Positions 1-7,719 of a DNA stretch of 64,000 nt are shown here, in pieces; within the stretch, counting starts at the first letter, position 1, and each line of letters starts with the position of its first letter. Source of the stretch: CADCUY01 sp964242735. GTDB taxonomy: Bacteria; Actinomycetota; Actinomycetes; Actinomycetales; Quadrisphaeraceae. The stretch covers positions 1 through 64,000 of the forward strand of contig CAXTAK010000015.1 in NCBI GenBank assembly GCA_964242735.1, given 5' to 3'. A program made the translations under genes and the position numbers. Under the pieces are notes generated by a model. That model worked only from the letters and a program-made list of their open reading frames with translations, did no database searches and was not told where the DNA came from.

Positions 1-28
1 GCACACTGTTGAGTTCTCAAAGAACAGA
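1..28 (-). promoter_or_regulatory. rRNA operon leader with boxA-like antitermination sequence
   Basis: Read on the minus strand this stretch contains TGTTCTTTGAGAACTCAACA, the conserved leader found just ahead of 16S rRNA in high-GC Gram-positive bacteria, where it is part of the antitermination/processing signal. The 16S gene itself would lie to the left, outside the window. A matching promoter sits about 50 bases upstream, so the two signals support each other. Confidence 0.85.
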
Positions 29-75
29 CACACACCAACGGCAACCCTCCCGGGCTCCAGTGGGGCAACTTCCCT

Positions 76-104
76 AACGTAGCCCACCACGTGGAGGCGG
101 TCAA
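76..104 (-). promoter_or_regulatory. rRNA operon promoter (sigma-70 type)
   Basis: On the minus strand a TTGACC -35 box (99-104) and a TACGTT -10 box (76-81) are separated by exactly 17 bases, pointing toward the boxA-like leader. This is the best housekeeping-type promoter in the window together with that of whiB. Transcription would start near base 69 and run out of the left edge into the rRNA genes. No second copy of the promoter is visible further upstream. Confidence 0.8.
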
Positions 105-431
105 GGCTGCAACCCTGCCGGTTCCTGCGGTGGTGAGGGAACCGTACCCCAGCGCGGCGGGCGGGGTGGACCGGGTGGGGGCGCCGCGGGTGTGCGCTCC
201 GCCACAGCACGTGGCACCAGCGCCCGGCACATCGTCCGTGGCGGTGCCCCCCTCGCCGTCACGGGCCACGCGCCTCCGCGGACGAGGTGCTCGCCGGAGG
301 GCGTGGCGCACGCACCGCCACGGCCCCGGTGCTCGCGGTCGGCCACGACCCACGTCCGACCAGCGCCCACCGCAGCGGCCCCTGGACCGGGCGCCTCCGT
401 GGCGGAGCGGGGTGCCGGCCCGACGGTCCGC
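105..431. other. Gene-free stretch upstream of the rRNA promoter
   Basis: No convincing gene was found between the rRNA promoter and the end of the response regulator gene. The open frames here are short, proline/arginine-rich GC shadows. A small hairpin (CTCCG-TGG-CGGAG near 394-406) lies just past the regulator's stop codon and might help end transcription, but the stem is short. Confidence 0.5.
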
Positions 432-1259
432 TCAGCTGGGGTCGAGGATCCGCTCGCGGACGGCGTACACGACCGCCTCGGTGCGCGAGTGCAGCTGCAG
501 CTTCTCCAGGATGTTGCGGACGTGGTTCTTCACCGTGTTCTCGCTGATGAACAGGTCCTTGGCGATGTCCTTGTTGTGCATGCCCCGCGCCACCAGGCGC
601 AGGACCTGCACCTCGCGCGGCGTCAGCGTCGGGGCGGTCACCGCCGGGCGCTCGACCGCCCGTCGCGACAGCGAGGCGAACTCCGTCAGCAGCGCACCCG
701 CCATCGAGGGGCTGATCAGCGACTGCCCGCCCATCACCGCCCTCAGCCCGTCGGCGATCTCCTCCCCCGGCACGTCCTTCAGCAAGTACCCGGTCGCGCC
801 GGCGCGGACGGCGTCGAACAGGTCGCTCTGCTCGTCACTGGTCGTCAGCATGACGATCCTCGACGCGGGCGAGACCCGTTTGATCTCCGCGCACGCCTGG
901 ATGCCGGAGCGGCGCGGCATGCGCACGTCGAGCAGGACCACGTCGGGCTGGAGCTCCGCCGCCTTCCGGATGGCGTCGTCGCCGTCGGAGGCCTCCCCCA
1001 CGATCTCGAGGTCGTCCTCGGAGCTCAGCACCATCTCCAGCCCCCGGCGGTACAGGGCGTGGTCGTCGACGACGAGGATCCGCACGGGGCCCGTGTCGCG
1101 CTGGCCCTCCCCGCCGGTGATCTCGACGGTCAGCCCGTCCGCCGCCCGCATCGAGAGGCGGTCCTGGAGCGGACGACTCCGCGTGGCGCAGTCCGGTGGA
1201 GCACTGCCGCCGGTGCTGTCGGGTCCGTCGGTGCCCAGTCCCACCGGCCCAGCTCCCAT
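432..1259 (-). CDS. LuxR/NarL-family two-component response regulator
   Basis: The protein of up to 275 residues has an N-terminal receiver domain (VRILVVDDHALYRRG, phospho-acceptor aspartate in VVLLDVRMP, conserved lysine in YLLKD) and a C-terminal LuxR-type helix-turn-helix (LTPREVQVLRLVARG followed by DLFISENTVKNHVRN). It should bind DNA after phosphorylation by an unidentified kinase; none is adjacent. A LuxR-type regulator beside hpf, comF, lpqB and mtrAB is a conserved actinobacterial arrangement. The first ATG gives a poorly conserved 36-residue head; an internal ATG at about 1151 would start shortly before the receiver domain, so the start is uncertain. Neither start has a strong Shine-Dalgarno sequence. 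Confidence 0.9.
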   Translation of the reverse strand: MGAGPVGLGTDGPDSTGGSAPPDCATRSRPLQDRLSMRAADGLTVEITGGEGQRDTGPVRILVVDDHALYRRGLEMVLSSEDDLEIVGEASDGDDAIRKAAELQPDVVLLDVRMPRRSGIQACAEIKRVSPASRIVMLTTSDEQSDLFDAVRAGATGYLLKDVPGEEIADGLRAVMGGQSLISPSMAGALLTEFASLSRRAVERPAVTAPTLTPREVQVLRLVARGMHNKDIAKDLFISENTVKNHVRNILEKLQLHSRTEAVVYAVRERILDPS

Positions 1260-1299
1260 CGCTCACGCGGCGGCCCACCTCGACCGCACAACGTGACTA

Positions 1300-1328
1300 A
1301 ACCTAACTGACCGTGAGATCTGGGTCAG
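1300..1328 (-). promoter_or_regulatory. Probable promoter of the LuxR-family regulator
   Basis: On the minus strand CTGACC (1323-1328) and TAGGTT (1300-1305) are 17 bases apart and face the regulator, whose start codon is about 40 bases further on. The -35 box matches TTGACA at four positions and the -10 box fits TAnnnT. This suggests the regulator can be transcribed independently of hpf. Confidence 0.5.
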
Positions 1329-1365
1329 CCGGTTCGGTAGGGCGCTGGTGCTCGTCGGCGGGCCC

Positions 1366-2124
1366 TCAGGAGACGGGGGCCGGTACCGGCACCGCCGCCG
1401 ACGACGCCGCCACCGCACGGCAGGCGGCCTCCGCCTCGTCCAGGTCGCCGGCCAGGCGGATCACCCCGTAGCTGTAGCCGTGGCGGCGGTACGCCACGCT
1501 CGGGCAGCCGACCGCGGCGTCCACGAAGAGGAAGAAGTCGTGGCCCACCAGCTCCATCTCCGCGAGGGCGTCGTCGAGCGACATCGGCTGCGCCACGTGG
1601 ACCTTGTCGCGGATCACCACCGGCGACTCCCCCAGCGCGTACTCGGCCACGACCGCGCCCGGGCCGGCGGTCACCCGCACGGCCGCCGCCACGTCCGCCC
1701 CGGAGGTGGCCTCGCCGTCAGCGGCGGCGCCGTCCGCCGCTCCGCTGCCCGCGGACGGCGGGGAGGCGGCGACGGGGAGGGCGTGCTCCCCGCGCACGCT
1801 CGGGAGCGGGTGGCGCCCGTGGTGGACCTTCCGGCGGTCACCCGCTCGCCGCAACCGCTCCACCAGCCGGTCCACCGCCTGGTCCAGGGCCGACGTCAGC
1901 TCGCCGGCCCTGGCCTCGGCGCGCACCACCGGGCCCTTGCCGAGCAGGGTGAGCTCCAGGCGCTCGCAGGCGTCGGACTGGCGCCGGTTGGGCTCGTGGC
2001 TGACCGCCACCTCCAGGCGGTGGGCCCGCGGCGCGAGGTGCTCCACCCGGGTGAGCTTCTCGGCCAGGAGGCTGCGGAAGTCCTCGGGCAGGGCGGTGTG
2101 CCGGACGGTGACGACGATGTCCAC
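1366..2124 (-). CDS. hpf: Long-form ribosome hibernation promoting factor (HPF)
   Basis: At 252 residues this is the long HPF type, which pairs 70S ribosomes into inactive 100S dimers in resting cells. The N-terminal S30AE/YfiA domain covers about residues 1-105 (MDIVVTVRHTALPEDFRSLL, then a basic stretch). An alanine/glycine-rich linker follows, then the C-terminal dimerisation domain at about residues 165-235 (VVIRDKVHVAQPMSLDDALA, with VGHDFFLFVDAA). The start is GTG at 2122-2124, preceded by a strong AGGAGG six bases upstream. The 267-base gap to comF leaves room for its own promoter, but no clear one was seen. Confidence 0.95.
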   Translation of the reverse strand: MDIVVTVRHTALPEDFRSLLAEKLTRVEHLAPRAHRLEVAVSHEPNRRQSDACERLELTLLGKGPVVRAEARAGELTSALDQAVDRLVERLRRAGDRRKVHHGRHPLPSVRGEHALPVAASPPSAGSGAADGAAADGEATSGADVAAAVRVTAGPGAVVAEYALGESPVVIRDKVHVAQPMSLDDALAEMELVGHDFFLFVDAAVGCPSVAYRRHGYSYGVIRLAGDLDEAEAACRAVAASSAAVPVPAPVS

Positions 2125-2391
2125 GGTGGTCCTCCTGGTGCTGTGGGTGGGGCCGCCCGGGGGACGGCACCGACAGGGGTGGGGCGCGCTCGGGCCCGGC
2201 GCGGGGCCGGGCCCGCTCAGCCGCCGGGGGTGGGCGACCTCCTCCCGGGACGGACGGCGGGCGACGGCTGGTCGGCGCGGGTGCGCGCGTGCGTCCTCGA
2301 TGACGTCACGGGCACCGGCGCTGCCATGACGGAACGCTAGTCCGGCGCTCCGTGCTCAGCCAGCGCGCGCGCCGCGCCCCGCGCCCCGTCC

Positions 2392-3273
2392 TCAGCCGGC
2401 CCGCGCGGTCCTGCGAGGGGTCGCCGCCACGGTCGCCGCGCCGACCAGCAGGCCACCCGCTGCCCGCACCGCCCGCGCAGCCTCACCGAGGGTGGCCCCG
2501 GTGGTGGTGATGTCGTCGACCAGGACGCACGCCCGCCCCGCGAGCCGGGCATCAGCGCGGTGCGCGCCGCGCAGGTTGTCGGCCCGCGCCCCGGCGCCCA
2601 GGCCGACCTGGTCGCGCGGGGCTCGCGCCAGCGCCAGCGGCACGGAGCCGGGCGGCAGGGGGGTGACGCTGCCCGAGCTGGCGAGGCGGCGGGCCGTGAC
2701 GGCGGCGAGCTCGGTGACCAGGGGCCCGCCCCTGCGCCGGGACGCGGCGCGCGAGGAGGGGACGGGCACCAGGAGCACACCGGCGCCTCGTCGGCCTGCG
2801 AGGGATCCCGGGCCTGCGAGGGATCCCGGGCCTCCCAGGGATCCCGGGCCCCTGTGATCCGGGTGCCCCGACCGGTCGGCCTCCACCGCCCCCAGCACAC
2901 CGGTGACCGCCAGGGCCAGGGCGTGCGACAGCAGCACCGTGAGGTCGTGGCGCCCGTGCTCCTTCCACGCGACCAGCAGCTCACGCACCGGGCCCGCGTA
3001 CGGCGCGGCGCTCCAGGGCACCACCGGCAGAGAGGGCGGGTGCGGGCCGGGCACCTCACGCGCGCTCGACCCCAGCAGCGCATCGGCGCAGGTGGCGCAG
3101 CACGGGACGTCGGCCCGGCCGCACCCGGCGCAGCTGACGGGCAGGACGAGGGCGGCGAGCTGCCCCCACGCGCCACCGCTCTCGCGGACTCCGCTCACCG
3201 GGCCAGCGTGGACCGACGGGGCGGTGCTGCGCGTGGCCGCGCACCACCGCCTGTGGACGAGTGCGCCGTCCAC
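2392..3273 (-). CDS. comF: ComF-family phosphoribosyltransferase-like protein
   Basis: This 293-residue protein belongs to the ComF family, named for a Bacillus DNA-uptake component whose role in actinobacteria is unclear. It has an N-terminal zinc-finger-like cysteine cluster (SCAGCGRADVPCCATCADAL) and a C-terminal type I phosphoribosyltransferase PRPP-binding motif, VLVDDITTTGAT. The middle carries a family-atypical insert rich in glycine and proline, encoded by an 18-bp tandem repeat. The GTG start is 10 bases after the lpqB stop, so it probably belongs to the mtrAB-lpqB transcript. An alternative start at about 3195 would remove an unconserved head. Confidence 0.85.
   Translation of the reverse strand: MDGALVHRRWCAATRSTAPSVHAGPVSGVRESGGAWGQLAALVLPVSCAGCGRADVPCCATCADALLGSSAREVPGPHPPSLPVVPWSAAPYAGPVRELLVAWKEHGRHDLTVLLSHALALAVTGVLGAVEADRSGHPDHRGPGSLGGPGSLAGPGSLAGRRGAGVLLVPVPSSRAASRRRGGPLVTELAAVTARRLASSGSVTPLPPGSVPLALARAPRDQVGLGAGARADNLRGAHRADARLAGRACVLVDDITTTGATLGEAARAVRAAGGLLVGAATVAATPRRTARAG
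2795..2862. repeat. 18-bp tandem repeat inside comF
   Basis: Units of 18 bases (CCTGCGAGGGATCCCGGG on the plus strand) occur three times (2795-2812, 2813-2830, 2831-2848, the third with small changes) plus a degenerate partial fourth. The length is a multiple of three, so the reading frame of comF is kept and a GPGSLA-type glycine/proline run is encoded. It looks like a replication-slippage insert in a surface loop. Confidence 0.9.
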
Positions 3274-3283
3274 AGCGGGCGGC

Positions 3284-5134
3284 TCAGCCGGCGAAGGCCG
3301 GGGCGCGGGCCCCGGCGAGGGCGTCCACCGGCACCCACCGCGCGCCGGCGCGCTGGAAGACCCGTCCGTCGGCCGACGAGAGCAGCAGCGAGCGCGCCGT
3401 GTTCCCCGCCGCCAGGCCCACCAGCTCGGAGGGGGCGCCGGGGGCGCCGCCCGGGGCGGGCACCACCGTCCCCGGCACCGTCCCCGGTGCCCCGAGGCCG
3501 GTCACCTCCCCGCCGGTGAGCAGGAAGACCTGCGCGGCGTCGGCGCCGACCTCCGTGCCCACCACGGCCACGGTGGTCTCGTCGACCCACGCCGCGGCGA
3601 CCACCGCCCCCAGCCACGGCGTCGGCGGCGCGTCGGGGACGGTCAGCGAGCGCGGGCTCCCGTCGTCCGCGCGCTCCAGCCCCGCGACGTCGACCCGCGG
3701 GTCGCCCCCGCCGGCAGCGGCGGAGACCACGGCGACGCGGGCGCCCTCGCGGGACGCGCGCAGGGACAGCACGGTGCGACCGGCCAGCCACGCCGCGCCG
3801 ACCACGGCGACCACGCCGTCGCGCGAGACCGCGGTGACCGTGCCGTCGCAGGCCCGCGCCGTGGACCACGCCCACCCCCGAGGGTCCAGCGAGGGGGGCG
3901 TCAGCGCGCCGCCGGGCGCGGACAGGGCGGTGGCCGCGAGGACGGGCGCGGGCGGGGCGGGAGCGGCCGGGTCGGCGGGGGCCTGCGGCGGCTCCCACCG
4001 CAGCAGCGCGCCCCCGCCCGCCACCAGCCCGACCAGCGAGCCGTCCTCGAGCGCCAGCGCCTCCAGGGGAGGCGGTGCGAGCGCCCCCGGCGGGGGCCCG
4101 AGCCCGGCGACCGGCATCGGTGCGCCACCCCCCCACCGGTGCGGCGCCCCGTCGACGAGCAGGGCCGGTGCGAGCTCGACCCGGGGCTGCGCGTGGGGGG
4201 GCACCCGGGCCCCGGTGCTGCTCACCGCGCCGCCCCCCGCGGTGACCACCACCGACTCCACCGCGGGCAGCGCCAGCAGGGTGGCCTGCATCTGGCGCAC
4301 CAGGAGGGTGCGGGTGAGCGCGTCGGCGTCGAGCACCGAGGCGCTGAGGTCGACCTGCGCGGTCCCGTCCTGCACCGGCACGGTGTCGGAGGCGAGCGAC
4401 ACCCCTCGGGCGTGGTCGCGCCGGGTGGCGGGCGCCAGCCACGCCGAGGGTCCGCGGAGCAGCTCGGCGGCCGCCGTGGTCGGCGTGGACCCCCGCTCGG
4501 CGAACCACCGCACCTCGGGCACCAGCTGCTGGCCCCACCGGTCGGGGAAGTACAGGGTGCGGGGCTCCCACGCGATGGCGAAGTCGCTGGTGTCGATGAG
4601 CAGCTGGTCGGGCACGGAGTCGATGCGCCACTGCCCGCCCTCGGGGACCACGCGCAGGCTCAGGCGCTCGACGGTGCCCGGCGCGGCAGCGGCGTGGACG
4701 CCGTGCCCGTCGACGACCGCGTGGACGGGCGCGGTGACCTCGACGTCGACGGGTCCACGAGCGGGGTCGACGTCGGCGTCGGGGGCCAGCGGCACGCCGG
4801 CCTGGGCGAGGGTCACCGTGCGCGAGTCCACCGGGTGGACCACCACGCGGGCGCCGGGACGCCAGCTCGCGCGCAGGCCGGCCACCAGGTGCGACCGGGC
4901 GGCGGTGAAGTCGTCGTCGGCCCCGACACCGGCCCGCAGGAACCCCGCGACGACGGCTCCCGGGCCGGCGTCGCGCCCGGGACCGGCGGGGAGCACCCGG
5001 AAGCCGCCGCGCTCGTCGGCCCGGGCGGGCAGACCGGCGGTCACCGGTCCGGTGGTCGGCAGCGAGGCGCAGCCCGCCAGGCCCGGCGCGAGCACCAGGG
5101 CCAGCACGAGCGCTGCCGCCACCCGGACCCTCAC
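3284..5134 (-). CDS. lpqB: LpqB lipoprotein, partner of the MtrAB system
   Basis: LpqB is an extracytoplasmic lipoprotein that interacts with the sensor MtrB and modulates MtrA signalling in actinobacteria. The 616-residue protein starts with a short basic head and hydrophobic segment (VRVRVAAALVLALVLAPG) ending in the lipobox LAGC, so the cysteine should be lipid-modified. A GerMN-like region and a C-terminal beta-propeller-like region follow. The start chosen is GTG at 5132-5134, which overlaps the mtrB stop as GTGA; the open frame extends further upstream but that part lies inside mtrB. Length and order (mtrA-mtrB-lpqB) are typical. Confidence 0.93.
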   Translation of the reverse strand: MRVRVAAALVLALVLAPGLAGCASLPTTGPVTAGLPARADERGGFRVLPAGPGRDAGPGAVVAGFLRAGVGADDDFTAARSHLVAGLRASWRPGARVVVHPVDSRTVTLAQAGVPLAPDADVDPARGPVDVEVTAPVHAVVDGHGVHAAAAPGTVERLSLRVVPEGGQWRIDSVPDQLLIDTSDFAIAWEPRTLYFPDRWGQQLVPEVRWFAERGSTPTTAAAELLRGPSAWLAPATRRDHARGVSLASDTVPVQDGTAQVDLSASVLDADALTRTLLVRQMQATLLALPAVESVVVTAGGGAVSSTGARVPPHAQPRVELAPALLVDGAPHRWGGGAPMPVAGLGPPPGALAPPPLEALALEDGSLVGLVAGGGALLRWEPPQAPADPAAPAPPAPVLAATALSAPGGALTPPSLDPRGWAWSTARACDGTVTAVSRDGVVAVVGAAWLAGRTVLSLRASREGARVAVVSAAAGGGDPRVDVAGLERADDGSPRSLTVPDAPPTPWLGAVVAAAWVDETTVAVVGTEVGADAAQVFLLTGGEVTGLGAPGTVPGTVVPAPGGAPGAPSELVGLAAGNTARSLLLSSADGRVFQRAGARWVPVDALAGARAPAFAG

Positions 5135-6804
5135 CGGGTCCTCGCGCGGGGGGGCAGCGCCAGCGGCGAGCTGAGCAGCGGGCCCCCCGCCCGCCGGGGC
5201 AGGGTGAGCAGGAACGCCGCGCCCTCCCCCGGCCTGCCCCACACCTCCAGGCGGCCGCCGTGCAGGTGAGCGTCCTCCTGGGCGATGGCCAGCCCGAGCC
5301 CCGTGCCGCCGGTGGCGCGACCCCGGGAGGGGTCACCGCGCCAGAAGCGGTCGAAGACGCGCGCGGCGTCCGCGGCGGCGAGGCCGACGCCGTGGTCGCG
5401 CACCCGCACCGCGACGGCGTGCTCGTCGACGCCGACGGTGACCTGCACGGGGCGACCCTCGCTGTGCTCGACGGCGTTGACCACGAGGTTGCGCAGCACG
5501 CGCTCCACCCGTCGGCGGTCGACCTCCGCGGTGGCGGGCGCCGGTGGGGCGCGCAGCGTCAGGACGGTGCCGCGCCGCTCCGCCAGGGGGTCGGCGAGCT
5601 CCACCGCGGACGCCGCCAGCACGCCCACGTCGACGGGCTCGGCGTCGAGCACGGCGGCGCCCGCGTCGTAGCGGCTGATCTCCAGCAGGTCGGCGAGGAG
5701 CTCCTCGAAGCGGTCGACCTGCGCGGCGAGCAGCTCCGTGGAGCGGGCCAGCGCCGGGGGGAAGGACGCGCGGGACTCGTAGAGGACCTCCCCCGCCATG
5801 CGGATCGTCGTCAGCGGGGTGCGCAGCTCGTGGGAGACGTCGGAGACGAACCGCTGCTGCAGCGCCCCGAGCTCCTCCAGGGCGCCGATCTGCCCCTGGA
5901 TGCTGGCGGCCATGCCGTTGAAGGAGCGGGCGAGGCGGGCGAGGTCGTCCTGGCCGCGCTCGGGGATGCGCTGCTCGAGCTGACCGGCGGAGAACCGCTC
6001 GGCGACCGCGGCCGCCTCCCGGACCGGTTCGACGACCTGGCGGGCCACGACGGCGGCGACGGCGCCGACGAGCAGGACCAGCACCCCGGCGCCGAGCAGG
6101 AGCACCCGCTGGACGGCGTCCAGGGTCTCCTGCTCGGGGGAGAGGTCGAAGACGAAGTACAGCTCGTAGGTGCCGGCGACGGGCAGCTCCACGAGCTGCC
6201 CGACGGCGAGGCCGGGCGAGAGCCGGTCGGGGTCCCCGGTGGCGATGCCGATCTGCTGCGACTGCTGGTCCGGCGATCGGCGCACCGCCTCGCGCAGCTC
6301 CGCGGGCACCGCCGAGGGCTTCACGGCCCCGCGGAAGACGTCGCCGAAGCCGGGGGTCGCGGCGTCGGGGGGGCTCAGCAGCAGGACGGTGACCTCACCG
6401 GAGGGCCCCGTGCCCTCCGGTGACGTCACGACGTTGAGGGCCTGGTCGCGGGCGTCGGCGAGGACGGAGGCGGCAGCGGCGTCGAACTGGCGCTGGGCCT
6501 CGGCGGTGCCGGCGGCGGCCTCGGCGAGGGCCTGCGCGCGTCGGCCGTCGAGGAGGCGCTCGCTGATCTCCTCGCCCAGGACGAGGCCGGCGAGGGAGAC
6601 GGTGACCAGGCCCAGCACCACGGTGGTGGTGACGACCCGCACCTGCAGGGAGCGGCGCAGCAGGCCGGGCAGCGAGCGCCAGCGGGCGGGGGCCGGCGCA
6701 CCGGCGGGCGGGCGGTCGGCCAGCGCGGCGGGGGGCCCGACGGAGCCCGGGGGGCCGACGTCGACCGGCGCCCGCTCCTCCGGCGGGCGGGCGGGCGCGG
6801 TCAG
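5131..6804 (-). CDS. mtrB: MtrB sensor histidine kinase
   Basis: MtrB is the membrane sensor that phosphorylates MtrA to control cell-wall metabolism and division. Visible parts are a first membrane helix (VVTTTVVLGLVTVSLAGLVL), an extracellular domain, a second helix (VLLLGAGVLVLLVGAVAAVV), HAMP, and the phospho-acceptor motif VSHELRTPLTTIRMAGEVL. The ATPase boxes follow: N box (NLVVNAVEHS), G1 (DHGVGL) and G2 (GGTGLGLAIA). The C-terminus overlaps lpqB by four bases. The start is unclear: no ATG, GTG or TTG lies in frame between the mtrA stop and the first membrane helix. CTG at 6804, overlapping the mtrA stop as CTGA, is proposed; GTG at 6642 would start directly at the helix. Confidence 0.9.
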   Translation of the reverse strand: MTAPARPPEERAPVDVGPPGSVGPPAALADRPPAGAPAPARWRSLPGLLRRSLQVRVVTTTVVLGLVTVSLAGLVLGEEISERLLDGRRAQALAEAAAGTAEAQRQFDAAAASVLADARDQALNVVTSPEGTGPSGEVTVLLLSPPDAATPGFGDVFRGAVKPSAVPAELREAVRRSPDQQSQQIGIATGDPDRLSPGLAVGQLVELPVAGTYELYFVFDLSPEQETLDAVQRVLLLGAGVLVLLVGAVAAVVARQVVEPVREAAAVAERFSAGQLEQRIPERGQDDLARLARSFNGMAASIQGQIGALEELGALQQRFVSDVSHELRTPLTTIRMAGEVLYESRASFPPALARSTELLAAQVDRFEELLADLLEISRYDAGAAVLDAEPVDVGVLAASAVELADPLAERRGTVLTLRAPPAPATAEVDRRRVERVLRNLVVNAVEHSEGRPVQVTVGVDEHAVAVRVRDHGVGLAAADAARVFDRFWRGDPSRGRATGGTGLGLAIAQEDAHLHGGRLEVWGRPGEGAAFLLTLPRRAGGPLLSSPLALPPRARTR

Positions 6805-7508
6805 GGCGGGCCGGCCTTGTAGCCCACCCCGCGCACGGTCAGCACGACCTCGGGGTGCTCGGGGTCTGCCTCGACCTTGCTGCGCAGGCGCTGCACGTGC
6901 ACGTTGACGAGGCGGGTGTCGGCGGCGTGGCGGTACCCCCAGACCTGCTCCAGCAGCTGCTCGCGGCTGAAGACCTGCCCGGGACGCCGGGCCAGGGCCA
7001 GCAGCAGGTCGAACTCCAGGGGCGTGAGCGCGACGGCGCCGCCGGCCCGGTGCACCGCGTGCCCGGTCACGTCGATCACCACGGGCCCGATCGAGAGGGT
7101 CTCGGGCAGCGCGGGCGCGCCGGGCACCGGGGCGCCCTCCAGCCGCCGCAGCCGGGCGCGCACCCTGGCGACGAGCTCCTTGGGCTTGAAGGGCTTGGGC
7201 ACGTAGTCGTCGGCGCCGACCTCCAGACCCCTGACCACGTCGGCGGTGTCGGAGCGCGCGGTGAGCATGACCACCGGCACCATCGACTCCGCCCTGATCC
7301 GCCGGCACACCTCGAAGCCGTCGAGGCCGGGGAGCATGAGGTCGAGCAGCACCAGGTCGGGGCGGGTGCGGCGCACGGCGTCCAGCGCGGAGGTGCCGTC
7401 GGCGCACAGCGAGACCTCGAGCCCCTCACCGCGCAGCACGATGCCGATCATCTCGGCCAGCGCCGTGTCGTCGTCGACGACGAGGACACGACCCTTCACG
7501 GTCCTCAT
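6801..7508 (-). CDS. mtrA: MtrA response regulator
   Basis: This is an OmpR/PhoB-family regulator of 235 residues. The receiver domain spans about residues 1-120, with VLVVDDD, phospho-acceptor D56 in LVLLDLMLPG, and the lysine of YVPKPFKPKEL. A winged-helix DNA-binding domain follows (LTPLEFDLLLALARRPGQVF and HVQRLRSKVE). MtrA controls wall hydrolases, division and, in Streptomyces, development. ATG at 7506-7508 is chosen because it begins immediately before the receiver domain and has AGGGTGAG upstream; the frame runs open for 47 codons more without conservation. Gene order with mtrB and lpqB confirms identity. The gap of 211 bases to ahcY could hold its promoter. Confidence 0.96.
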   Translation of the reverse strand: MRTVKGRVLVVDDDTALAEMIGIVLRGEGLEVSLCADGTSALDAVRRTRPDLVLLDLMLPGLDGFEVCRRIRAESMVPVVMLTARSDTADVVRGLEVGADDYVPKPFKPKELVARVRARLRRLEGAPVPGAPALPETLSIGPVVIDVTGHAVHRAGGAVALTPLEFDLLLALARRPGQVFSREQLLEQVWGYRHAADTRLVNVHVQRLRSKVEADPEHPEVVLTVRGVGYKAGPP

Positions 7509-7719
7509 GCTCTCACCCTGCGGCGACCGCCCGCGGGGCGCGACGGCGATCACCCACCCGGACGAGCCGGGACGGGTCTCGACCTCGACGTCGACCACAG
7601 GGTCGTCGTCGGCTCCGACCGCGGGCCGCCACCGCGAGAGCCGCGGCACCGCTCGCCGCCACCCCGACCGGGCGCCCCCACCAGCGCCGGACGACGCCCG
7701 GGGGCACCCGGCGCGGCGC

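Noticed and set aside
2299..2306. TGACGTCA palindrome upstream of hpf (also near 6420)
   Set aside because: An eight-base palindrome of this type occurs by chance and the second copy is inside mtrB; no regulator can be assigned.
2903..5269. Long open frame (788 residues) on the plus strand
   Set aside because: Antisense to comF and lpqB; composition is low-complexity and no motif is seen.
7513..7719. Small open frame between ahcY and mtrA
   Set aside because: Arginine-rich shadow without start signal; the stretch is more likely the mtrA upstream region.
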